64,000 nucleotides of DNA from Psychrobacter sp. UBA5136 (GCF_002414005.1 NZ_DHYG01000008.1:29914-93913); one strand, 5' to 3'. Positions 8,446-18,032 are shown, numbered from the stretch's first letter. Numbers and translations: made by a program. The notes: generated by a model not told the origin, from the letters alone.

Positions 8446-8928
8446 ATGAAAGGGGATAAAGAAGTTATTCGCGCACTCAATCAAGTGCTCGGTCAGTCAT
8501 TAATAGCCATCAATCAGTACTTTTTGCATGCGCGTATCGCACGACACTGGGGCTTAGAGGCGCTTAACGATTCGCTGTATAAGCAGTCGATTGCGGAGAT
8601 GAAATGGTCAGACGACCTTATCGCACGTATTTTATTGCTAGGCGGTCTGCCAAACTTGCAAGATTATGGCAAGATGTACCTTGCTGAGGACGTGCCAGAG
8701 ATTATCGACTGTAATTTGCGTTTAGAAAAACAAAAATTTGGCATTATTACCGATGCGATTACCTTATGTGAGAGCAAGCGCGACTATGTATCACGTCATT
8801 TACTCGTCACTTTAAAAGACGGTAATGAAGAATATCAAGACTGGCTTGAGACCCAAGAGGACTTGATTAAAGACGTTGGTGTGGAAAACTACATCCAATC
8901 GCAAATGGATGACGATCATACGCCTTAA
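8446..8928 (+). CDS. bfr: bacterioferritin subunit with heme Met, ferroxidase site lost
   Basis: 160 residues from the ATG at 8446, chosen because AGGGAGA at 8434-8440 is well spaced and the product then begins MKGDKEVI like E. coli Bfr; an ATG at 8419 would add nine residues. The heme ligand Met52 is present (AEMKW). The di-iron centre is broken: Glu18 is Ser, His54 is Trp and the His130 position is Tyr (EEYQDW). It therefore complements the upstream subunit, giving heme (and the Bfd docking surface) while that one gives ferroxidase activity. Similar divided pairs are known in Neisseria and Pseudomonas. Confidence 0.93.
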   Translation: MKGDKEVIRALNQVLGQSLIAINQYFLHARIARHWGLEALNDSLYKQSIAEMKWSDDLIARILLLGGLPNLQDYGKMYLAEDVPEIIDCNLRLEKQKFGIITDAITLCESKRDYVSRHLLVTLKDGNEEYQDWLETQEDLIKDVGVENYIQSQMDDDHTP

Positions 8929-8963
8929 AATAAACGATCAAAAACATAGAAAAAATCTATACC

Positions 8964-9022
8964 TGCCAGCGCCTACTCAGATAAGTTCTAGATTGACTTT
9001 TTTAGTAGGCGTTGGCATTTTT
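8964..9022 (+). terminator. terminator after the bacterioferritin pair
   Basis: 14-bp stem TGCCAGCGCCTACT (8964-8977) with AGTAGGCGTTGGCA (9004-9017), one G-U pair, loop of 26 bases, then five T. It lies between two convergent genes. Confidence 0.7.
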
Positions 9023-9050
9023 ATGTTTAAGGCATTTTTAATATAAAAGC

Positions 9051-10454
9051 TTAATACAAGCCGCGCCCATCTTCGGGTTTTAGGCGTAAAAAATATAAGC
9101 CTGAAAGAATGGTCAAGATACCGAGCACCCAATAAGTGGCTTGAAAGGCGGCCAAGGTATCAAGCTGTAAGCGCTCACGCAGCAGATTTAGTACCGCCGC
9201 GCCAAAGGCAATACCAAAGCTGATGGCCAATTGTTGATTGACGGCCATTAAACTGTTGCCGCTACTGGTCTGCGCGCCTTCCAAATCGCCGATAGTAATG
9301 GTATTCATTGCACTAAACTGCATGGAGTTACAAGCGCCCATAATGGTCAAGATGGGGATAAACCAAATCCAATTTTTGGCATCGTTAAACTGCGTCAAGA
9401 CAATGATCAGCAAACCTATCAATAAAGTATTGACCACCAACACCTTACGATAGCTAAAACGCTGAATAATTTTACTCACCAAAGGCTTGATACCGATTGC
9501 CCCGACAGCGATGGGCGCAAGCAGCCAACCAGCTTGCGACGGCGAGTATTCAAAGACCACTTGCAGCAAGAGCGGCAACAAAAAGGGCACGGCACTGATG
9601 CCTAAACGCGTGAATAAATTGCCAGTAATACCAATACGAAAGGTACGAATGCTAAATAAGCTCAGCGGAAATAGCGGGGCTTTACGGCGCTTGGCATGCC
9701 AAACATAAGCGCCGATCAGAATACTGGCTCCCACTCCAAGCAGCAAACCGTAAAGTCCGCGCCCTGTCTGCGAGCCAAATTCCACCGCAAGGGTAAAACC
9801 GCAAGCCGCCGCCGCAAATAATACAAACCCCGTCCAGTCTAAGCGCTTGGTGTCTTCAAATAAAGCGGGAACCAGCTTTTTGCCCATGATAAAGCCAAAA
9901 ATGCCCATTGGAATATTGATTAAAAATATCCAATGCCAGCTGGTGTATTGCACGATATAACCGCCTAATACTGGCCCAACCAAGGGCGCAATTAGCGCTG
10001 GTATCACCGCAAAGTTCATTACCGTTAAGAGTTTATTGCGTGGATAAGACTTGACCAATATCAGCCGCGCGACAGGGGTCATCATGGCGCCGCCAATGCC
10101 TTGGACGACGCGCGAAGCAATCAAAAGCTCTAACGTCGGCGACGCCGCACACAGTAGTGAGCCAATACAAAAGATGACAACGGCGTATAAAAACACCCGC
10201 CGAGTACCATATTTATCGGCTAAAAACCCGCTAATGGGAATAAAAATCGCCAAAGTTAGCGCGTAGCTGATAACCGCCCACTGCATTTTTAGCGGTGATT
10301 CTCCAAGTGCTTGCGCCATTTGCGGCAAAGAGGTGTTTAAGATGGTCGCATCTAAAATTTGCATAAATAACGCCACCGCTAGGACATAGGGCAGGTATTT
10401 ATCTTGCGTTGGAGTGAGGGTTACCATATTGACATCGCCATATCTGCTGACCAC
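9051..10454 (-). CDS. DHA2-type MFS drug/H+ antiporter (MdtD-like)
   Basis: 467 residues with about 14 hydrophobic spans, the size of DHA2 (EmrB/MdtD) exporters. Recognisable motifs: FMQILDATILNTSLPQMAQ in span 1, the loop GFLADKYGTRRVF (motif A), RVVQGIGGAMMTPVARL (motif B region), and a motif C segment around GPVLGGYIVQYTSWHWIF. It resembles E. coli MdtD, with which it shares the PVxRL and NSMQFSAMNT-type segments. Expected role is proton-driven export of small molecules; the substrate cannot be told. The start could be the ATG at 10454 or an internal one nine codons later. No periplasmic adaptor gene is beside it. Confidence 0.88.
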   Translation of the reverse strand: MVSRYGDVNMVTLTPTQDKYLPYVLAVALFMQILDATILNTSLPQMAQALGESPLKMQWAVISYALTLAIFIPISGFLADKYGTRRVFLYAVVIFCIGSLLCAASPTLELLIASRVVQGIGGAMMTPVARLILVKSYPRNKLLTVMNFAVIPALIAPLVGPVLGGYIVQYTSWHWIFLINIPMGIFGFIMGKKLVPALFEDTKRLDWTGFVLFAAAACGFTLAVEFGSQTGRGLYGLLLGVGASILIGAYVWHAKRRKAPLFPLSLFSIRTFRIGITGNLFTRLGISAVPFLLPLLLQVVFEYSPSQAGWLLAPIAVGAIGIKPLVSKIIQRFSYRKVLVVNTLLIGLLIIVLTQFNDAKNWIWFIPILTIMGACNSMQFSAMNTITIGDLEGAQTSSGNSLMAVNQQLAISFGIAFGAAVLNLLRERLQLDTLAAFQATYWVLGILTILSGLYFLRLKPEDGRGLY

Positions 10455-10818
10455 TGCTGTTAAGTCAGTCTTTAAAAAGCCGTTAAGTTGGGATAGTATA
10501 AAAACAACCGCCTATGAGTTAAATAGCAGCAAAGTAACGGTGTGCGCCCAGCCCTTGATGAATTCCTCTTTATAACTTTGTTTTTTGATCTTTTAAGATA
10601 ATTAACCGCACTTAAAAAATAGGTTACAAGACAGGACTTTAACCCAAGCGCCGCTATAGTAGAATTGGCATATATGATGACGCCGGACTGAGAAAAAACT
10701 AAGACAGATTTTTCTGGCTTAGTGTCGCTAGCCAGTAGAGGCTGCAATTTAAAATACCTGTATTTAAGTCATTTTTAATAAAACAGTTTTAATAGAACAA
10801 TAAAAAATAGGAAGTATT
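10455..10818. promoter_or_regulatory. divergent intergenic region, MFS exporter / yghU-like gene
   Basis: 364 bp holding both promoters. A 91-codon reading frame on the minus strand exists but has no plausible protein features. I see no strong operator. The yghU-like gene is preceded by AATAGGAAG just before 10819. Confidence 0.3.
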
Positions 10819-11715
10819 ATGAGTAATAACAATAGCTCGTCTGATAATTCGTCTAATAACAATCTATCGAACAACAAGGTATCGAACAACAATACCAGCA
10901 GCTACACGCTGCCAAGGGTATGGAAAAATGACACCGAAAACGGCGGTAAGTTCGCGAGCATCAATCGCCCAACGGCCGGTGCCCGTCATGAGCAAACGCT
11001 GCCCGTAGGTGATGCCCCTTTACAGCTGTATTCACTAAATACGCCGAATGGTGTGAAAGTAAATATTTTGCTAGAAGAGCTTGCCGAGCTAAACGTTAAA
11101 GGCGCTGAGTACGACGCCTATAAAATCGACATCTCTGAGGGCGATCAGTTTGGCGCAGGATTTGTTGCTATCAATCCAAACTCTAAAATCCCTGCCTTGG
11201 TGGATCATAGTGCAGTGACTGAAAATGGCGAACCTGTTGCGCTCTTTGAGTCGGGCGCTATTGTATTATATTTAGCGGAAAAATTTGGTAAGTTTGTGCC
11301 GCCAGCGGATGGCTCACAAAACAAAGCGCGGGCAGATTGCCTGTCCTGGCTTATGTGGCAGATGGGCAGTGCACCCTTTTTAGGCGGCGGTTTCGGGCAC
11401 TTTTATGCCTATGCGCCTGAACCACTAGAGTATCCTATCAATCGCTATACGATGGAGACCAAACGCCAGCTTGACGTTTTAGATATCCACCTCAAAGACC
11501 ATGAGTATATGTGCGGCAACGACGAGGCAGATTATAATATTGCCGATATGGTTATCTGGGCATGGTATGGTCAACTGGTCCTTGGCAAACTCTATGATGC
11601 AGCGGAATTCCTGCAAGTAGATGATTATAAGCACCTGAAGCGTTGGGCGCAAAAAATCGCCGAGCGCCCAGCGGTTAAACGCGCCGTAGAGTTAGCGCTT
11701 AAGCCTATCGCCTAA
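10819..11715 (+). CDS. yghU: YghU-type glutathione transferase / disulfide-bond oxidoreductase
   Basis: 298 residues. From about residue 32 it follows E. coli YghU closely: KFASINRPTAGARHEQTLPVG, PLQLYSLNTPNGVKVNILLEE, NPNSKIPALVDHS, FESGAIVLYLAEKFG, GGGFGHFYAYAPE and ERPAVKRAVELAL. YghU and YfcG are nu-class glutathione transferases that bind two glutathiones and reduce disulfides in the cytosol rather than conjugating electrophiles; the catalytic Thr of the TPNG segment is present. Oddity: the first 30 residues are almost only Asn and Ser, an addition absent in E. coli. A terminator-like hairpin follows. Confidence 0.9.
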   Translation: MSNNNSSSDNSSNNNLSNNKVSNNNTSSYTLPRVWKNDTENGGKFASINRPTAGARHEQTLPVGDAPLQLYSLNTPNGVKVNILLEELAELNVKGAEYDAYKIDISEGDQFGAGFVAINPNSKIPALVDHSAVTENGEPVALFESGAIVLYLAEKFGKFVPPADGSQNKARADCLSWLMWQMGSAPFLGGGFGHFYAYAPEPLEYPINRYTMETKRQLDVLDIHLKDHEYMCGNDEADYNIADMVIWAWYGQLVLGKLYDAAEFLQVDDYKHLKRWAQKIAERPAVKRAVELALKPIA

Positions 11716-12182
11716 CGCCTAACGGAAGCTATAGCGCTGAATAAACAATAATACACAGGTTTAATAAAGGTTAATAGACAATTTGCTTATTAACCTTTTG
11801 CTTGTTATGCTTTAAACAATTATATTCATTATTAAAAATATATTTATTTATATATCTAGTTAAGGTATGATTTATTCATTACATAATGACACATTATTAT
11901 AACGGATAGAAACAATAATGCGTTAAGATAGCAGTTACTGCTTTAACGGGCAGTTGTTGATATTTATTTTATTGATGAGTAATGATTATGAAAAATAATA
12001 ATAAAATTAAGCGTACATCGCTATCCTTGTTAAGTGAGGGGAAGGTGAATTTTGGTCATATAAATACTGTTGACCCTATAAATAATAAGCGCAATAAGCC
12101 GCGCCATAAAATATCTGACCGCTTAAGTGATGCTGCTTATTTTAAAACCGTGCCTATAAAAATAAAAAAGATAAACCTATTC
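11716..12182. promoter_or_regulatory. AT-rich intergenic region before the DUF1176 gene
   Basis: Starts with a terminator-like hairpin (11766-11799) and continues as very AT-rich DNA that should contain the promoter of the next gene. An in-frame upstream ATG at 11982 would extend that gene by 67 residues, but the added residues look non-coding in character (Lys/Asn-rich, no signal sequence). Confidence 0.35.
11766..11799 (+). terminator. terminator-like hairpin after yghU
   Basis: Stem AAAGGTTAATA (11766-11776) with TATTAACCTTT (11788-11798), 11 bp perfect, 11-base loop, followed by TTGCTTGTT. The T-run is short, so strength is uncertain. Confidence 0.6.
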
Positions 12183-13262
12183 ATGCCAAAGAAAATTTTA
12201 TTGCCATTGTTTGCCGCGATGAGTACCGTATTATTCAGTTCGGCGACGTTGGCGAGTGCGCCTGTGAGTTTTAGCAATCAAGATTGGGAAGTGGCGTGTG
12301 ACAATACCCGTACTTGCCGGCTAGCAGGTTACCAAGCCGAAAACAACAGTAATTTACCCGTGTCTTTATTATTGGTACGCCGCGCGGGAGCGAATGCCAC
12401 AGTCGATGGTAAGGTAAAACTTGGCGGCGCTAAAGAAAGCTCGGCCAAAGCGCTGATGCAGCTTGGCAACCGTCATCGTATCTCGCTATTTATTAACGAT
12501 AGGGATTACGGGGAAACCAAACCTTATTCAGTGGCGGCGGGTCATGCGGAGCTCACCTCAGCACAGGTCAGCGCGCTACTTGATGCGTTGACCAAATCTA
12601 GCAAGATTGAGCTGGTGATTCGCAATACACGTTGGCAGTTATCGGATAAAGGTGCCAGCGCTGTGATGCTAAAAGCCGATGAAGCCCAAGGCCGAGTAGG
12701 AACGTCAAGCGCCTTTATCGCAAATAACAGCGCCAGCAAATCTAACAGCAGCGTTTTGGCACCTCAGGCGGCACCCTCCTTGCGACTGGTCACGCCCAAC
12801 CCTAAAGCCATCTCTAGCAGTAAGAAAAAATTTGCTATGCGCTCATCGCAGTTGGCTGAGATGATGAAAACCACCATGAAGGATACAGGTACGGACTGTC
12901 CAAACTTGGCAGATAAGTCACCTTGGAAGGTCAGCCGCCTAAATAGTAAGCAGCTGCTTGCCCAGCATGATTGCTGGACTGGCGCCTATAACACGGGCAC
13001 GGGCGTTTGGGTACTAAATGACAGTAAGCCGTATAAGCCGACATTGGTGACAACCAGCGCGACCGATTATAGCAATGGCAAACTGTCTTCAGTACAAAAA
13101 GGTCGCGGGCTTGGTGACTGCTTATCTAAAACCGACTGGGTATGGACGGGCAAAGCCTTTGAAAAAAGTCATGAAAGCACCACCGGAATGTGCCGACTAA
13201 TAGAGGCGGGCGGTGCTTGGCAGCTGCCAACCTATGTAACAGAGGTTAAAATTTCGCGTTAA
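12183..13262 (+). CDS. DUF1176 family exported protein
   Basis: 359 residues from the ATG at 12183, chosen because it begins a clean signal peptide (MPKKILLPLF to a cleavage site near ATLASA). The mature part opens with SFSNQDWEVACDNTRTCRLAGY, the hallmark of DUF1176 proteins, and contains several Cys positioned for disulfides, plus the late conserved segments CWTGAYNTGTGVWVLN and GRGLGDCLSKTDWVWTGKAFE. The family is periplasmic and of unknown function. A longer reading from 11982 would bury the signal peptide behind 67 residues. It stands alone between two intergenic regions. Confidence 0.85.
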   Translation: MPKKILLPLFAAMSTVLFSSATLASAPVSFSNQDWEVACDNTRTCRLAGYQAENNSNLPVSLLLVRRAGANATVDGKVKLGGAKESSAKALMQLGNRHRISLFINDRDYGETKPYSVAAGHAELTSAQVSALLDALTKSSKIELVIRNTRWQLSDKGASAVMLKADEAQGRVGTSSAFIANNSASKSNSSVLAPQAAPSLRLVTPNPKAISSSKKKFAMRSSQLAEMMKTTMKDTGTDCPNLADKSPWKVSRLNSKQLLAQHDCWTGAYNTGTGVWVLNDSKPYKPTLVTTSATDYSNGKLSSVQKGRGLGDCLSKTDWVWTGKAFEKSHESTTGMCRLIEAGGAWQLPTYVTEVKISR

Positions 13263-13799
13263 TTAAAGATGGCCATAGAACTTATTTTTAGCATAAATAG
13301 AAAAATAGGTACTGATTGGCGTTATATTGTGCTATACTACGTCGCCACGTTAGCATAGGCTGGCGTGAATTATGAGATTGATAACATCGCCTGCGATTTT
13401 GGGTCTAGGATGACCATAAGTAATTGTTGCCGATGATTTTGTGTACTTAAATAACCCTTTCTATTGATAGTGAAAGATTCGTTATTTTTGACTCATATCT
13501 TATCTACTAACCTTTATGACGGTTAGATTGGTTGTTAATTGTCTTTATCTGCTTTGGACAAAGCAAAGATAATGCGCATTTGGCAAACAAGGATGAGACA
13601 CTCGGCACTACCACCAAAATACGTCAGACAGCACGAACGCCTTTATATAATAGTGACAAGCTTTATCAGCTTGGCTATTATTGTTAAACCCTTTTTTGGG
13701 TGACATAATGAATATATAAGCGTAGCGTGGTGAACGGTTATCAGTGGTATGCATCAAGTTTGCTGAATTTACAGCAGCTTATACTTACCAAGGATTACT
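13263..13799 (+). promoter_or_regulatory. long leader region of the DEAD-box helicase gene with a strong promoter
   Basis: 537 bp without a gene. A good promoter is visible at 13310-13338: TACTGA, a 17-bp spacer, then an extended -10 (TGC before TATACT at 13333). Transcription from it would give an untranslated leader of about 450 bases before the helicase ATG at 13800. Several small hairpins occur, for example AAGC/GCTT near 13660-13675 and ACCC/GGGT near 13690. Long, structured leaders are typical of cold-inducible helicase genes such as E. coli deaD (csdA). That this one is cold-regulated is inference. Confidence 0.55.
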
Positions 13800-15443
13800 A
13801 TGACTGACATCTTATCTGCTATCGCCGCTGAAAACGGCATCATCGACAGCACTGATACCTCAAATACTGCCTCAAATACCGTTACTCAAGCGGCTACTAC
13901 TGACGCTGCCGAAGAAAACAAAATCACTTTTAGCGATCTTAATATTGCCAAGCCGATTTTGACTGCGCTTGATCGTGTTGGTTATACCAACCCAACGCCT
14001 ATTCAAGAACAAGCCATTCCTTTTGCCCTACAAGGCCGCGACTTATTATTGTCAGCGCAAACTGGTAGTGGTAAAACTGCGGCATTCGTTATCCCAGTAC
14101 TTGACCGTTTAAGCCGTGCCACTAGCTTTGACAAATTAACCAAAGCCCTTATTTTAACGCCAACGCGTGAGCTTGCTCAGCAAGTACACGACAGCGTGCG
14201 CACCTATTCTAAAGACATGCGTGGCCTATTTTGTGTGCCATTGGTCGGCGGCGCGCCATACAACGGTCAGATTACCGCGCTAAGAAAAGGCGTTCAAGTA
14301 ATTGTTGCGACTCCTGGTCGTTTGCTTGATCATATCAAAGCAGGCCGCGTTGATTTATCAAACCTTGAAGTACTCGTACTTGACGAAGCGGATCGCATGC
14401 TTGACATGGGTTTTGCTGATGATATCAACGATATCTTAAAAGCCGCACCTGACAGCCGTCAAACCATCATGTGTTCAGCCACTTGGGATGGCCCTGTTGG
14501 CAAGATTGCTGCGAGCTTCACCAAAAACCCTGAGCGCGTTTCAATCAAAGTTGAATCGGCTCATATCGAAGAAAAAGTATACTACTGTGATGATTTTGAT
14601 CACAAAAACCGTTTGCTTGACGAAATCGTTTGCGACAAAGATATGGAACAAATCATCATCTTTGCAGCAACCAAACGTAGCACGGAAAAATTAGCAAAAC
14701 AGCTGCAAGAAGCCGGTCATAAAGCCAGTTTCCTCCATGGCGATTTGCCGCAAAGCAAGCGTAACCGTATCGTACAAGACTTGCGTAATGGTAAATGCAA
14801 AATCTTAGTAGCCACCGACGTTGCTGCTCGCGGTCTCGACGTACCAGCGATCTCGCACGTGATTAACTACGACTTGCCGCGTCAAACGGAAGATTACGTC
14901 CACCGTATTGGTCGTTGTGGCCGTGCTGGTCGTACTGGTATTGCTATCAGTCTATGTAGCATGGATGATCGCCCACAGCTAAATGCTATTAACCGTTATT
15001 TAGATCGCAAAATGGAAGTCTGTGTCATCGAAGGCATGGAGCCTAAGAAGACTTATGTACCGAGCGAAAACAAAGGTAATGGTCGTGGCCGTGGTCGCGG
15101 ACGTTCTAACGGTGGCGGTCAAGGCCGTGGTCGTTCAGCAGGCGGTTATGCAGGTCGCTCAAACGGCGGCCGTGGTCGCTCAAGCGATAGCTCGGCAACC
15201 GGTCAACGCGCCAGCAATGACAGCGGCTATCAAGGCAAGCCAAGTGAGCGCTCAGGTGGCAAACCATACCAAGGCAAACGCACTGGCGCGCCTAGCCGTG
15301 GTGACGGAAACAGCGCACCACGCGGTGATCGCGCTGCAACCGGTCGCGGTCGTCCAAGTGGCAGCCAAGGTCGCCCAGCAAATCGTTCTGACAGCCGTGG
15401 TCAAGGTCGTCCAACAGGCGGCAACCGTGGTAGAAACTCGTAA
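13800..15443 (+). CDS. DEAD-box ATP-dependent RNA helicase with RGG-like tail
   Basis: 547 residues. The helicase core shows all motifs in order: Q motif NPTPIQEQAIP, motif I AQTGSGKT, PTRELAQQ, TPGRLLD, DEAD (near 194-197), SAT, ATDVAARGLDVP and HRIGRCGRAG. The last 130 residues are Gly/Arg/Ser-rich with RGRGRGR-type repeats, a disordered RNA-binding tail seen in RhlE- and DeaD-type helicases. Motif VI has RCGRAG where most have RTGRAG. It should unwind short RNA duplexes in RNA decay or ribosome assembly, important in the cold. The exact subfamily (RhlE versus another) is not settled. A terminator follows. Confidence 0.92.
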   Translation: MTDILSAIAAENGIIDSTDTSNTASNTVTQAATTDAAEENKITFSDLNIAKPILTALDRVGYTNPTPIQEQAIPFALQGRDLLLSAQTGSGKTAAFVIPVLDRLSRATSFDKLTKALILTPTRELAQQVHDSVRTYSKDMRGLFCVPLVGGAPYNGQITALRKGVQVIVATPGRLLDHIKAGRVDLSNLEVLVLDEADRMLDMGFADDINDILKAAPDSRQTIMCSATWDGPVGKIAASFTKNPERVSIKVESAHIEEKVYYCDDFDHKNRLLDEIVCDKDMEQIIIFAATKRSTEKLAKQLQEAGHKASFLHGDLPQSKRNRIVQDLRNGKCKILVATDVAARGLDVPAISHVINYDLPRQTEDYVHRIGRCGRAGRTGIAISLCSMDDRPQLNAINRYLDRKMEVCVIEGMEPKKTYVPSENKGNGRGRGRGRSNGGGQGRGRSAGGYAGRSNGGRGRSSDSSATGQRASNDSGYQGKPSERSGGKPYQGKRTGAPSRGDGNSAPRGDRAATGRGRPSGSQGRPANRSDSRGQGRPTGGNRGRNS

Positions 15444-15510
15444 TAAGTTATGATGAAGGGTTAATAGTGGTTTAAATACATGTCACTATTAATCATATAG
15501 CGTCATATTA

Positions 15511-15541
15511 AAAAGCCAGATACTTGTTATCTGGCTTTTTT
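15511..15541 (+). terminator. Rho-independent terminator after the helicase gene
   Basis: Stem AAAAGCCAGATA / TATCTGGCTTTT (imperfect at the loop) with a loop of a few bases and six T. Confidence 0.88.
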
Positions 15542-15681
15542 GTGTTTAATGGTTGTTAAGGCTTATCTATAATCGCTTTAAAATAAAATCGAGTCGTTAA
15601 TATCAGATCGCTGCTTGCGCGTCTTTTTTGCCTTGTCTATACTGACAGGCTTTTCATCCTTATATGCTGCGGAGCCATTTG

Positions 15682-16926
15682 ATGCCCGACATTTCTCATT
15701 TAGCAATTGACAGTCTGCCATTAGCATTTGGCATCATTATGGCCATTATCGGTTTGGTATTTTATACCCAAGGATTGCCCGGTAAGTTTTGGCGCCGCTT
15801 TTATGCCGTTCTGCCCGGAATTGTTTTATGCTGCTTTATCCCAGCAACGCTAAATAGCTTAGGTGTCTTTGCTGATGGCATAGGTTCACAAATTTATGGG
15901 TTTACCGCCACGTATCTGTTGCCAGCAAGTTTACTGCTAATGACGTTGTCGATGGATGTGCCAAAGATTTTGGGTTTAGGCTGGAAAGCCATTGCCATGT
16001 TTTTTGCCGCCAGTATCGCCATTATTATCAGCGGTCCAATAAGTTTGGGTGTGGCTAAATGGGTATCGCCTGAGATGTTTACCGATGATACTTTATGGCG
16101 CGGATTTTCAGCGGTCGCGGGTAGCTGGATTGGCGGCGCGGCAAACCAAGCGGCGATGAAAGAGCTGTTTGGCGTTAGCGATGACTTATTTGGCATGATG
16201 ATTTTGGTTGATACCACCAACGCGTCATTGTGGTTATTGGCTATTTTGGTCATGGCCAAGCACAGCGCCAAGATAGATAAGTTTTTACGGGCGGATAGCA
16301 GTAGTATTGATAAAGTGGTTGCCGCAGTTGAAAGCTATGAGCGTGACCATGCGCGGCCCGCGACTTTGAATGATTTGATGGTGATGTTTGGCTTGTGCTT
16401 TGCCATGGTTGGGGTGGCGCATTTTTTAGGTGGTCAAATCGCAGAGGTTTTTGCGCCTTATCGCTGGGCGGTACAATATAGCTTTGCCAGCTCATTTTTT
16501 TGGATGGTAGTGATTATTACCTTGATAGGGGTAGTTTTCTCGTTTACTAAAATCCGTCGCCTCGACCATGTTGGCGCCTCCAAAATGGGTACGGTATTTA
16601 TCTTTATACTGATTGCGGCTATTGGTATGCAAATCAATCTTGCCGGTATTGTCTCCCAATGGCGCCTGCTGTTAATCGGTCTATTATGGATGAGTATCCA
16701 CGTCGTCATTATTTTTGCGGTCGCAAGACTCATTCGTGCGCCATTTTTCTTTTTAGCGGTCGGCTCCAATGCCAATACTGGCGGCGCGTCATCAGCACCG
16801 ATTGTCGCCACAGCATTTCACCCATCGCTAGCGCCTGTTGGCGTGTTTTTGGGTATTTTAGGCTATGCCGTGGGCACTTTTGGCGGTTATATCAGTACGC
16901 AGATGATGCGACTGGTGGTGGGGTGA
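15682..16926 (+). CDS. DUF819 family membrane protein
   Basis: 414 residues with about 11-12 hydrophobic spans. It has the features of DUF819 (YjcL-like) proteins: LLPASLLLMTLSMDVPKIL, the re-entrant-like GSWIGGAANQAAMKE segment, and a second glycine-rich segment SNANTGGASSAPIVATAF in the C-terminal half, a pseudo-repeat arrangement like that of other inverted-repeat transporters. Substrate unknown. The start at 15682 is preferred over 15664 because GCGGAG at 15669-15674 is correctly spaced for it. Next gene in the same direction is an EamA transporter, 75 bp on. Confidence 0.85.
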   Translation: MPDISHLAIDSLPLAFGIIMAIIGLVFYTQGLPGKFWRRFYAVLPGIVLCCFIPATLNSLGVFADGIGSQIYGFTATYLLPASLLLMTLSMDVPKILGLGWKAIAMFFAASIAIIISGPISLGVAKWVSPEMFTDDTLWRGFSAVAGSWIGGAANQAAMKELFGVSDDLFGMMILVDTTNASLWLLAILVMAKHSAKIDKFLRADSSSIDKVVAAVESYERDHARPATLNDLMVMFGLCFAMVGVAHFLGGQIAEVFAPYRWAVQYSFASSFFWMVVIITLIGVVFSFTKIRRLDHVGASKMGTVFIFILIAAIGMQINLAGIVSQWRLLLIGLLWMSIHVVIIFAVARLIRAPFFFLAVGSNANTGGASSAPIVATAFHPSLAPVGVFLGILGYAVGTFGGYISTQMMRLVVG

Positions 16927-17001
16927 TAGTATTTTTATCAGTATTGACGGCTTTTACAACTAATAACCAAGAACGAATAATAGCCATTCTAGGATAAGTA
17001 C

Positions 17002-17967
17002 ATGACCCCTTTACACATTGCATTAGCAGTACTGGTTGCCTTTATTTGGGGTGTAAATTTTACCTTTATTGCATGGGCGCTTGAAAGCTTTCCGCCACTG
17101 ATGTTAACCGCGCTACGTTTTTTCTTTACCGCCGTGCCGTTGGTTTTGTTCCTTAAACCGCCTAAGTTCAACCGTACACTATTTATTTATGCTATCGGCA
17201 CCTTTGTCATGCAATATGCCTTTGTATTTACCGCTATGCATTTGGGTGCATCGGCAGGATTGACGGCGCTATTGCTACAAGTTCAGATTTTTATCACGGT
17301 ACTACTGGCCTATGTCATTTTGGCTGAAGCAGTGAGTCGCATGCAGATTATCGGTATGCTGGTCGGTGTACTAGGGCTGGGTGTGATTGCGCTGAATCTC
17401 GGCGGTGATATGCCCTTGGTTGGCTTTATCTGCATATTGATTGCGGCCATAGGTTGGAGCTTTGGCAATATCGCTTCAAAACAGGCCTCAACGCAGCAAA
17501 GTATTAGTAATATTACTACTGCCGCTCCTGTTAATAGCAACAATAATGCTTCAAAAAATAAAACATCAAATAAGACATCGGCTCTGTCTGCGGTATCACT
17601 GGTGGTATGGGGCGGCCTGATTGCTTGTGTGATTTTGACTTTAACTTCTCTACTATTTGAAAATGAGGCATGGACGCTTGCGACATTCACGCAGGTATCT
17701 CTCAAGTCTTGGCTATCACTTGGATTTATCGTCTATATCTCAACCCTGATTGGTTTTGGATTGTGGGCGCATTTGCTTAGTCAAAATATCGCTTCTAAGG
17801 TGATGCCATTTGCTTTGCTGGTGCCCGTATTTGGTATGGTAACTTCCGTGCTGCTCATAGGAGAGGTGGTTACATGGTGGAAAATGCTAGCAATGGTGCT
17901 CATTTTATCTGGACTGATATTGGCTAATGTAAAGATAGAGCTGGGAAGAAAGGCGACTCGTACCTAG
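17002..17967 (+). CDS. EamA/DMT-family transporter
   Basis: 321 residues with ten hydrophobic spans in two EamA repeats. Typical segments are AFIWGVNFTFIAWALESFPPLMLTALRFF at the start (opening WGxNF motif) and FALLVPVFGMVTSVLLIGE near the end. Such drug/metabolite transporters export amino acids or other metabolites; the substrate is not determinable. Between the two halves lies a stretch of about 30 residues rich in Asn, Ser, Thr and Lys (around 166-195), another example of the low-complexity insertions common in this window. A terminator-like hairpin follows. Confidence 0.88.
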   Translation: MTPLHIALAVLVAFIWGVNFTFIAWALESFPPLMLTALRFFFTAVPLVLFLKPPKFNRTLFIYAIGTFVMQYAFVFTAMHLGASAGLTALLLQVQIFITVLLAYVILAEAVSRMQIIGMLVGVLGLGVIALNLGGDMPLVGFICILIAAIGWSFGNIASKQASTQQSISNITTAAPVNSNNNASKNKTSNKTSALSAVSLVVWGGLIACVILTLTSLLFENEAWTLATFTQVSLKSWLSLGFIVYISTLIGFGLWAHLLSQNIASKVMPFALLVPVFGMVTSVLLIGEVVTWWKMLAMVLILSGLILANVKIELGRKATRT

Positions 17968-18032
17968 AATTAAATAACGTATCCAATTTATTTTTACATA
18001 TCACTGATGTGATTAGAGTAAGAATAGACAAA

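Noticed and set aside
10472..10747. 91-codon frame on the minus strand between the MFS exporter and the yghU-like gene
   Set aside because: No recognisable motif, mixed composition, lies over the region needed for two divergent promoters, and lacks a good ribosome site.
15022..15453. 143-codon second frame in the 3' end of the helicase gene
   Set aside because: Val/Ala-rich shadow produced by the Gly/Arg repeat codons of the true helicase frame; not a separate protein.
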